64,000 nt of DNA from Bacteroidales bacterium UBA1410. GTDB lineage: Bacteria > Bacteroidota > Bacteroidia > Bacteroidales > Dysgonomonadaceae. Made by a program: the position numbers and the translations under genes. Where the stretch lies: assembly GCA_002305015.1 (NCBI GenBank), contig DBPW01000014.1, positions 21,041-85,040 on the forward strand, written 5' to 3'. Below the pieces are notes generated by a model that saw only the letters and a list, made by a program, of their open reading frames with translations, searched no databases and was not told where the DNA came from. Each line of letters begins with the position of its first letter. The stretch's first letter is position 1. This document shows, piece after piece, positions 8,413 through 14,946 of the stretch.

Positions 8413-8788
8413 AAATTAAAAGCAATTCCCTGCAAAAAACAACTACAATGGAAACGTCAACCGGTGACCTTCGATTTAGCTTGTTCTTCGCTCTTCCTTC
8501 GCTCCTCCTTCGCTCTTCCTTCGCTTCAAGGCAGGGACAACGACATCATATTCCGCGAAACCGGTGTAAAATAAACCTACGCCTTTGCCGCCTGTAGTGC
8601 GGGGTACAAAGGTGGGACCAATGCAAAATTAATGCAAAAATGATGGGAGGGTGATGCAAGCTTGATGCAAGGATGGTGCAGCCTTGGTACGGACTTGGTG
8701 CAGAGAAGGGGTGTCTTGTCCTGAAATACGCTTACCGTAAATGTAAACGAAAATCAGGACGAAATAACCTCGCCATTTTTTCTTTTCG
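8413..8788. repeat. Repeat-rich spacer with two 11-bp-period tandem arrays
   Basis: A gene-free spacer of about 450 bp between the divergent tetR and trpB2-like genes. At 8487-8526 the unit TTCGCTCTTCC recurs three and a half times with one change. At 8621-8708 eight degenerate 11-bp units, mostly beginning RTGCA, follow in exact register. Between them CCTTTGCCGC (8582-8591) can pair with GCGG and CAAAGG (8599-8602, 8607-8612). After the second array GTCCTGA (8718-8724) and TCAGGAC (8754-8760) are a perfect inverted repeat 29 bp apart. No open frame here looks like a gene. Confidence 0.7.
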
Positions 8789-8820
8789 TTTGTTTTTTTA
8801 GGAATTATACTTTAATTTTG
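8789..8820 (+). promoter_or_regulatory. Promoter of the trpB2-like gene
   Basis: TTTG at 8789-8792, 20 bp, then TAATTTTG at 8813-8820 is an exact match to the Bacteroidota -33/-7 promoter. Transcription should start near 8826. This rules out a TTG start at 8818 inside the -7 box and supports ATG 8863, leaving a leader of about 37 nt. Confidence 0.75.
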
Positions 8821-8862
8821 CATCACATAATCGCAAAAGCAGGACAAATAGTTAGAAATTTT

Positions 8863-10218
8863 ATGAAGAGAACAAAAAAATTCATGTTGCCGGAAACAGC
8901 AATACCTACACAATGGTATAATATTGTTGCTGAAATGCAAAACAAACCTTTGCCGATGATAAATCCGCAAACCAATGAACCGCTCAAAGCCGAAGATCTC
9001 TTTCCGCTATTTGCAGAAGAATTGGCAAGGCAAGAACTGAATGACAACGATGTATGGATCGATATTCCCGACGAAGTTCGCGAAAAATATAAAATCTACC
9101 GACCCACGCCACTCGTAAGGGCATATGAACTGGAAAAAGCCCTTGATACACCGGCTCATATTTATTTCAAAAACGAAAGTGTAAGTCCTGTCGGCTCTCA
9201 TAAACTCAATTCGGCGCTAGCACAAGCCTATTACAACAAAAAAGAAGGGGTAACCAATTTAACTACAGAAACCGGTGCCGGTCAATGGGGAACAGCACTG
9301 GCTTTTGCATCAAAAACTTTTGGCCTTGAACTTGCCGTTTACATGGTGAAGATCAGTTACGAACAAAAACCTTACCGCCGTTCTCTCATGCAAACATGGG
9401 GAGCTCAAGTCATCGCTTCGCCCAGCATGTCCACAAAAGCCGGAAGAAAAATCATAACTGAAAATCCCAATTATCAAGGAAGTTTAGGTACAGCCATTTC
9501 CGAAGCGATAGAACTCGCCATGCAAACGCCCAACTGTAAATATGCATTGGGAAGCGTGTTGAATCATGTAGCTTTACATCAGACCGTAATCGGCCTTGAA
9601 GCCGAAAAACAAATGGAAATGGCAGATGAATATCCCGATATTGTAATCGGCTGTTTTGGCGGAGGATCAAATTTTTCCGGAATATCGTTTCCTTTCCTAC
9701 GCCACAATCTGAAAGGCGAAACCCACACCCGTTTTATCGCAGCCGAACCATCCTCTTGCCCAAAACTCACCCGAGGCCGTTTTCAATATGACTATGGCGA
9801 TGAGATCGGATATACCCCACTAATTCCCATGTATACACTGCATCATAATTTTGCTCCTGCCAATATTCATGCCGGTGGGCTGCGTTATCATGGTGCAGGA
9901 AGCATCGTAAGTCAACTGCACAAAGATAATCTGGTGGAAGCCGTCGATGTAAATCAACTCGATACCTTCAAAGCCGGAATTCTGTTTGCCCGCACAGAAG
10001 GCATCATTCCTGCACCGGAATCGAATCACGCCATTGCAGTAGCCATTGATGAAGCACTGAAAGCCAAGGAAGAAGGAGTAAAAAAGACTATCCTTTTCAA
10101 TTTATCGGGTCACGGTTTACTCGATATGAGTGCTTATGATCAATATCTTGCAGGAGATCTCAGTAATCATGAATTGAAGGATGAAGAACTTAATAAATAT
10201 TTCGAAAGTAAATCTTAA
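8863..10218 (+). CDS. TrpB-like PLP enzyme (TrpB2 type)
   Basis: A 451-residue pyridoxal-phosphate enzyme of the second tryptophan-synthase-beta group (TrpB2), which joins indole and serine. The length is above the ~400 of ordinary TrpB. The Schiff-base lysine is K113 in GSHKLNSALAQ, the indole-site stretch TETGAGQWG lies at 135-143, and the phosphate-binding glycine loop GCFGGGSN near 265. The start follows from the promoter at 8789-8820. No trpA or other trp gene is near, so the enzyme may salvage free indole or act alone; TrpB2 proteins often lie apart from trpA. An AT-rich hairpin (10222-10229 with 10238-10245) just after the stop may help end transcription. Confidence 0.88.
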   Translation: MKRTKKFMLPETAIPTQWYNIVAEMQNKPLPMINPQTNEPLKAEDLFPLFAEELARQELNDNDVWIDIPDEVREKYKIYRPTPLVRAYELEKALDTPAHIYFKNESVSPVGSHKLNSALAQAYYNKKEGVTNLTTETGAGQWGTALAFASKTFGLELAVYMVKISYEQKPYRRSLMQTWGAQVIASPSMSTKAGRKIITENPNYQGSLGTAISEAIELAMQTPNCKYALGSVLNHVALHQTVIGLEAEKQMEMADEYPDIVIGCFGGGSNFSGISFPFLRHNLKGETHTRFIAAEPSSCPKLTRGRFQYDYGDEIGYTPLIPMYTLHHNFAPANIHAGGLRYHGAGSIVSQLHKDNLVEAVDVNQLDTFKAGILFARTEGIIPAPESNHAIAVAIDEALKAKEEGVKKTILFNLSGHGLLDMSAYDQYLAGDLSNHELKDEELNKYFESKS

Positions 10219-10284
10219 TAAGTTTAAAATAAGATGTTTTTAAACATAAATCGGACATATTTCCCTAAAAAAGTTAGAAATTTA

Positions 10285-10316
10285 TTTGGTAATTAAAAGC
10301 AGATTTACTATCTTTG
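10285..10316 (+). promoter_or_regulatory. Promoter of the CHR leader RNA
   Basis: TTTG at 10285-10288, a 20-bp spacer, then TATCTTTG at 10309-10316 is a full match to the Bacteroidota promoter consensus, with the same spacing as the trpB2 promoter. It predicts a transcript starting near 10322, about 270 nt before the first CHR start codon. Confidence 0.75.
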
Positions 10317-10321
10317 AAATG

Positions 10322-10591
10322 CAAAACAAGAGAGTTATTGCCGCATTGGTCGATTGGGAAACTCATCAATAACATTTTAGAAACCGAGATCGTTTTTGTT
10401 GTCAATGGCGGGCCGCATCCTTCGGGACAAGCCTTCGGGCTCGGCGGATTACAAAGACAACAAGACCCTCAAATCCTGTCATAAGGAGTTTCGTCTTAAT
10501 TCCACCGATGCGGCTTCTTATAAAAAGCAGATCGGCAAAAGTTCATCTTTTTGCGATCTGCTTTTCTTTTTATTATAAAACTTATACTAAA
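10322..10591 (+). ncRNA. Structured leader upstream of the CHR genes, possible riboswitch or attenuator
   Basis: Unrecognised leader of about 270 nt. Visible pairings: GTTATTG (10334-10340) with CAATAAC (10367-10373). A compact three-way junction has GCCG (10412-10415) paired to CGGC (10442-10445) around two UUCG tetraloop hairpins (10418-10427 and 10430-10441). TCCT pairs AGGA inside AAGAC/GTCTT (about 10450-10498). A terminator follows at 10523-10565, 26 nt before the first CHR start. GATGCGGC (10507-10514) is an exact complement of GCCGCATC (10412-10419) and, for 7 bp, of GCCGCAT (10340-10346), so alternative folds exist. It is GC-richer than its surroundings. It could instead be a free-standing ~250-nt RNA ended by the terminator. 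Confidence 0.55.
10523..10565 (+). terminator. Strong intrinsic terminator just before the CHR genes
   Basis: AAAAGCAGATCG (10523-10534) pairs perfectly with CGATCTGCTTTT (10554-10565). Inside, AAAAG and CTTTT extend the stem after a two-base mismatch, leaving a short TTCAT loop, and CTTTT then TTTATTAT follows. It lies inside the predicted 5' leader, so it either ends a separate RNA or acts as an attenuator. Confidence 0.75.
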
Positions 10592-11140
10592 ATGAAACGG
10601 TATCTGGAACTGTTTCTCGTTTTTTTTAAAATCGGAGCATTCACTTTCGGGGGTGGTTATGCAATGATACCCCTTATCCGTAACGAAGTAGTAAAAAAGA
10701 GAAATTGGCTGGAAGACGATGAATTTATGGATATGCTGGCCATAGCCCAATCCATGCCGGGACCCATGGCATTAAACACCGCTTTATTTGTAGGCAACAA
10801 ACGCTTTGGATTCAAGGGAAGTTTGTTTTCCGCTTTAGGCATCATTCTTCCCTCGTTTATCATCATTCTTTTCATTGCCATAATTTTCACGCAATTCAAA
10901 AATAATCCGATTGTCGAACGTATCTTCAAAGGTATCCGTCCGGCTGTAGTAGCCTTGATTGCTGCTCCATTAACAGGATTAAGCAAATCAGCCGGAATCT
11001 CCCGAAAAAATGCATGGATACCTCTTGTTGTGGTCCTAGCCGTATGGCTGTTGAAAATATCACCGGCATACATCATTGCCGCCGCCATACTTTCAGGTGT
11101 TTTCTATCCGATTTACCTCAAAAAAAGAATAAAGCGATAA
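10592..11140 (+). CDS. CHR-family transporter, first half-size subunit
   Basis: A 182-residue inner-membrane protein of the chromate transporter (CHR) superfamily. Members may export chromate or carry other anions. The conserved N-terminal motif FKIGAFTFGGGYAMIPLI is at residues 10-27, and QSMPGPMALN follows near 54-63. About five or six hydrophobic segments are present. It is a short single-domain CHR protein; a second stands 2 bp downstream. Such pairs are thought to assemble as the equivalent of one two-domain ChrA. ATG 10592 is chosen because the upstream open frame runs through the terminator. Real substrate unknown: half-size pairs are common in anaerobes with no known chromate exposure. 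Confidence 0.88.
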   Translation: MKRYLELFLVFFKIGAFTFGGGYAMIPLIRNEVVKKRNWLEDDEFMDMLAIAQSMPGPMALNTALFVGNKRFGFKGSLFSALGIILPSFIIILFIAIIFTQFKNNPIVERIFKGIRPAVVALIAAPLTGLSKSAGISRKNAWIPLVVVLAVWLLKISPAYIIAAAILSGVFYPIYLKKRIKR

Positions 11141-11142
11141 CC

Positions 11143-11703
11143 ATGAAACTAATCGAACTATACGTTGCATTGTTTCTATCCTTTCTCAAAATCGGATTAT
11201 TTGGTTTTGGAGGCGGATACGCCATGCTTCCCCTTATCCGGCACGAAGTTGTAGATGCTCACCCTTGGATTTCGATCTACGATTTTACCGATATCGTAGC
11301 CATATCTCAAACCACTCCGGGACCCATAGCATTCAATTCTGCCACCTACGTGGGATATGCTGCCGTTTCGAACATGGGTTTTTCGACTTTTCAAGGCATA
11401 TTGGGCTCCGCCATTTGCACACTGGCAGTAAGCCTTCCTTCATTTGTCATTATGACTCTCATCTGTGCCTTTTTCTTTAAAGTAAAAAACAATCCGCTGG
11501 TGCGTTCCACCCTTTCGGTACTCAAACCTACCATCATCGGTTTAATTGCTTCTGCTGCACTCATGCTGATTAACAAAGCCAATTTCATCGATTATAAAAG
11601 TTGGATTATTTTCGGAAGTGTATTCCTTGCATCGATAAAAAGGGTAGATCCTATTTTGTTGATTGCTCTTTCGGGGGTGACAGGTATGCTCCTGTATCAC
11701 TAG
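11143..11703 (+). CDS. CHR-family transporter, second half-size subunit
   Basis: A 186-residue partner of the preceding gene, starting 2 bp after its stop and therefore almost certainly translated from the same mRNA. It repeats the family motifs: LKIGLFGFGGGYAMLPLI at residues 11-28 and QTTPGPIAFNSATYVG near 55-70, followed by hydrophobic helices to the C-terminus. The two proteins have different sequences in the same fold, consistent with an antiparallel heterodimer as described for short-chain CHR pairs. Substrate unknown; chromate resistance should not be assumed. The frame is open further upstream over the end of the first gene, but MKLIELYVALFLSFLK at 11143 is the natural start. Confidence 0.88.
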   Translation: MKLIELYVALFLSFLKIGLFGFGGGYAMLPLIRHEVVDAHPWISIYDFTDIVAISQTTPGPIAFNSATYVGYAAVSNMGFSTFQGILGSAICTLAVSLPSFVIMTLICAFFFKVKNNPLVRSTLSVLKPTIIGLIASAALMLINKANFIDYKSWIIFGSVFLASIKRVDPILLIALSGVTGMLLYH

Positions 11704-11828
11704 CAGCTATTTTTACCCGAATAGATCATTTGATGTTAAGAATATGTATTTTTCCATAAAACGACAGTTTCTCAAAAAAATGAAGGCCTGAATCCATAAA
11801 ATAATTATGAATTAAAATGGAAAAATGG

Positions 11829-11836
11829 TACTTTTG
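11829..11836 (+). promoter_or_regulatory. -7 box before the malic enzyme gene
   Basis: TACTTTTG matches TAnnTTTG and lies 59 bp before the start codon at 11896. No TTTG stands 20 bp upstream, so the support is partial. Confidence 0.45.
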
Positions 11837-11895
11837 TGACAATTTTTAAATGAAATTACAGATATTATTTTACTCTATTACATAAAATCCGATTT

Positions 11896-14178
11896 ATGAC
11901 TAAAATAAGCAAAGAGGATGCTCTTCTTTATCATTCAGAAGGGAAACCGGGAAAAATTGAAGTTGTTCCTACCAAACCTTATAGTTCGCAACGCGATCTA
12001 TCGTTGGCATATTCGCCGGGAGTTGCCGAACCCTGTTTAGAAATTAAAAAGAATGATGATGCCGTTTACAACTATACCAATAAAGGGAATTTGGTAGCCG
12101 TTATTTCAAACGGGACAGCAGTTTTAGGCTTGGGCGACATAGGACCCTTGGCAGGGAAACCCGTAATGGAAGGAAAAGCGTTGCTATTTAAAATTTTTGC
12201 AGGGATTGATGTTTTCGATATTGAAATCAATGAAAAAGATCCAAAAAAATTCATCGACACCGTAAAAGCCATTTCTCCCACCTTTGGAGGGATTAATTTA
12301 GAAGATATTAAAGCTCCTGAATGTTTTGAGATTGAAGAAAGATTGAAAAACGAATTGGATATTCCTGTCATGCATGACGACCAGCACGGCACAGCCATTA
12401 TTTCTGCAGCAGGATTATTAAATGCACTGGAAATTGTCGGGAAAAAGATAGAAAATGTAAAAATTGTTGTCAATGGTGCAGGTGCAGCAGCCATTTCCTG
12501 CACAAAATTATATATACGTTTAGGAGCAAAACCCGAAAATATAATTATGCTCGATTCGAAAGGAGTTATCAATACCCGGCGTACCGACCTAAACAAAATT
12601 AAAAAACCTTTTGCCACCAACACTCATATCGAAACATTAGAAGAAGCCATCAGAGGAGCTGATGTATTTTTGGGATTATCCGTAAGTGGAATACTAACCC
12701 CGGAAATGGTTTTATCGATGAATGAAAATCCTATTATTTTTGCCTTGGCCAATCCCGATCCCGAAATCTCGTATGAAGATGCCATGAATACCCGAGAAGA
12801 TATTATTTTTGCGACAGGACGCTCCGATTATCCCAATCAAATCAATAATGTATTGGGATTTCCCTATATTTTCAGAGGAGCATTGGATGTTCGGGCAACA
12901 TGCATCAACGAAGAAATGAAAATGGCTGCCGTTTATGCATTGGCCGAATTGGCAAAAAAGCCGGTTCCCGATGTAGTCAATGCTGCCTATAATTTAAAAC
13001 GTTTACGTTTTGGCAAAGACTACATCATTCCCAAGCCTCTAGACCCCCGTTTATTAACGGTTGTTGCACCTGCGGTTGCCCGTGCTGCCATGGAATCGGG
13101 AGTAGCCCGTCAGAAAATTACCGACTGGGAAGCCTACACCATTAAACTGCGTGAAATGATGGGAGGTTACGGAGATAAAATATTGCGTCGTTTTTATGAT
13201 ACAGCCCGTCAAAATCCAAAGAAAGTCGTATTTTCAGAAGCCAACCATATTAATATGCTGAAGGCAGCAGAAATGGCATACAACGAGGGCATCTGTTACC
13301 CGATCTTATTGGGTAACGAAGAAAAAATCGGCAAAATCGCCCAAGAATATAATATCGATTTAAGTGGGATGAAAATTATCAATCTACGCCATGACAGGGA
13401 AGAACAACGAAGAATTTCCTATGCTAAACGTCTTTCCGACAAACTTCAGCGAAACGGGATGACTTTTGACGAAGCCTATGAAAAAATGCACGAGCGCAAC
13501 TATTTCGGGATGATGATGGTGGAAACCGGCGAAGCCGACGCCTTAATTACCGGTGTTTATACCAAATATGCCGATTCCATTCAGGCAGCACAAGATGTGA
13601 TTGGCATTCGCGAAGGTTCAAAACACATTGCAGCTCTTCACATCATGAACACGAGAAAAGGTATTTTCTTTTTGGCCGACACGCTTTTCAATCGGCATCC
13701 TTCTACAGAAACCCTGCTCGATATTGCCAAATTAACCTATAAAACGGTAAAACTTTTTGCCCATGAACCTGTAATGGCCATGTTATCTTATTCCAATTTC
13801 GGATCAGATAAACAAGGTAGTCCCGCAAGCGTACACGAAGTGGTTGCTACCCTACACAAAGAATATCCCGAAATGATTGTTGACGGCGAAATGCAGGTTA
13901 ATTTTGCATTAAACAAAGAGTTACGCGATAAGAAATATCCCTTTTCGAAACTAGCCGGGAAAGATGTCAATACGTTGATATTTCCAAACTTAAGTTCTGC
14001 AAACAGTGCATACAAATTGTTGCTCGAAATGGGGTTGGCAGAATCGATAGGACCTATCCAAATGGGCTTGAATAAACCGGTGCATATATTGGATGTAGAA
14101 AGTTCGGTACGCGATATCGTAAACATGACGACCATTGCAGTGATCGATGCCATATTGGAAGAGCAAAAACAGGGATAA
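11896..14178 (+). CDS. maeB: NADP-dependent malic enzyme with phosphotransacetylase-like domain
   Basis: Oxidative decarboxylation of malate to pyruvate with reduction of NAD(P). The 760-residue size is that of the two-domain MaeB type. The malic-enzyme half covers residues 1-425 (YSPGVAEPC near 36-44, DDQHGTAI around 160-167, and the Rossmann stretch NGAGAAAIS near 192-200). The C-terminal half, about 430-755, resembles phosphotransacetylase; in characterised MaeB proteins it is regulatory and inactive, for example binding acetyl-CoA. The start ATG 11896 follows a -7 box at 11829-11836. The next gene, an exported Pcm, starts 13 bp after the stop, so the two may share a transcript despite unrelated functions. 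Confidence 0.93.
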   Translation: MTKISKEDALLYHSEGKPGKIEVVPTKPYSSQRDLSLAYSPGVAEPCLEIKKNDDAVYNYTNKGNLVAVISNGTAVLGLGDIGPLAGKPVMEGKALLFKIFAGIDVFDIEINEKDPKKFIDTVKAISPTFGGINLEDIKAPECFEIEERLKNELDIPVMHDDQHGTAIISAAGLLNALEIVGKKIENVKIVVNGAGAAAISCTKLYIRLGAKPENIIMLDSKGVINTRRTDLNKIKKPFATNTHIETLEEAIRGADVFLGLSVSGILTPEMVLSMNENPIIFALANPDPEISYEDAMNTREDIIFATGRSDYPNQINNVLGFPYIFRGALDVRATCINEEMKMAAVYALAELAKKPVPDVVNAAYNLKRLRFGKDYIIPKPLDPRLLTVVAPAVARAAMESGVARQKITDWEAYTIKLREMMGGYGDKILRRFYDTARQNPKKVVFSEANHINMLKAAEMAYNEGICYPILLGNEEKIGKIAQEYNIDLSGMKIINLRHDREEQRRISYAKRLSDKLQRNGMTFDEAYEKMHERNYFGMMMVETGEADALITGVYTKYADSIQAAQDVIGIREGSKHIAALHIMNTRKGIFFLADTLFNRHPSTETLLDIAKLTYKTVKLFAHEPVMAMLSYSNFGSDKQGSPASVHEVVATLHKEYPEMIVDGEMQVNFALNKELRDKKYPFSKLAGKDVNTLIFPNLSSANSAYKLLLEMGLAESIGPIQMGLNKPVHILDVESSVRDIVNMTTIAVIDAILEEQKQG

Positions 14179-14191
14179 ATTTTTACCCGAT

Positions 14192-14899
14192 ATGAAAAAA
14201 ACAGCCATCTTCATACTTATTCTGGTGCATGTCGGATTTTTTTCTTCCCTTTCCGGACAAGACAAATTCGAAAAAAATAGAAAAGAGATGATAAAAAAAC
14301 AAATTCAAGCTCGCGGCATCACCGACAAAAACACATTAAAGGCCATGGAAGCGGTTCCTCGACATCTATTTGTTCCTGAGGAATATCAAGAAAGGGCTTA
14401 TGACGACGGTCCCCTTCCCATCGGTTATGGACAAACCATATCACAACCCTATATTGTAGCCTATATGACCGAATTGCTCCATGTTGGGCCCGACGATGTA
14501 GTACTGGAAATAGGAACGGGTTCGGGTTACCAGGCAGCCGTTTTATCCCGAATCGTAAAAAAAGTGTATACCGTTGAAATTATCGAAGAACTGGGTCTTG
14601 CAGCAAAAGAACGATTAGCCGCTCTAAATTACGACAATGTTGAAGTAAAGATAGGCGACGGCTACTACGGTTGGGAAGAACACGCACCTTATGATGGCAT
14701 CATCGTTACCGCGGCATCAGAATATATTCCTCCGCCATTAATCCGACAACTGAAAGACAAAGGCCGTATGATTATTCCTGTGGGCTCACCCTTTAGCGTT
14801 CAAAACCTGATGCTTGTAGAAAAAACGGGAGACAAAATCAGGACAAAAAGTCTGATTCCCGTAAGGTTTGTTCCTTTAACCCGAAACATCAAACCATAA
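14192..14899 (+). CDS. pcm: Exported protein-L-isoaspartate O-methyltransferase
   Basis: Methylates L-isoaspartyl residues with S-adenosylmethionine to start repair of aged proteins. The 235-residue protein has an N-terminal hydrophobic stretch (residues 3-22, ending SLSGQ) that looks like a cleavable signal peptide, after which a complete Pcm follows. Visible motifs: AMEAVPRHLFVPE at 51-63, the substrate loop YGQTISQPYIVAYM at 79-92, and the SAM site EIGTGSGYQAAVL at 106-118. Cytosolic Pcm lacks such an extension. Export raises the question of how SAM is supplied outside the cytoplasm. It follows the malic enzyme by 13 bp and precedes a SpeE-like membrane protein by 47 bp. Confidence 0.9.
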   Translation: MKKTAIFILILVHVGFFSSLSGQDKFEKNRKEMIKKQIQARGITDKNTLKAMEAVPRHLFVPEEYQERAYDDGPLPIGYGQTISQPYIVAYMTELLHVGPDDVVLEIGTGSGYQAAVLSRIVKKVYTVEIIEELGLAAKERLAALNYDNVEVKIGDGYYGWEEHAPYDGIIVTAASEYIPPPLIRQLKDKGRMIIPVGSPFSVQNLMLVEKTGDKIRTKSLIPVRFVPLTRNIKP

Positions 14900-14946
14900 C
14901 AACCGTTTCCGATCGAGATACACCACGAAAAACAGGCAAATAAGCG

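Noticed and set aside
8299..8574. Possible 91-residue gene crossing the tetR start and first 11-bp array
   Set aside because: Antisense to the start of tetR, and the reading frame is mostly repeat-derived (serine/leucine/arginine), so it is not a believable protein.
10396..10578. Possible 60-codon gene in the CHR leader
   Set aside because: It runs through the strong terminator and through paired stems; its codons follow the RNA structure, not a protein pattern.
12072..12623. Long minus-strand open frame inside the malic enzyme gene
   Set aside because: Shadow of the real gene; its composition has no family likeness, and the forward frame is clearly coding.
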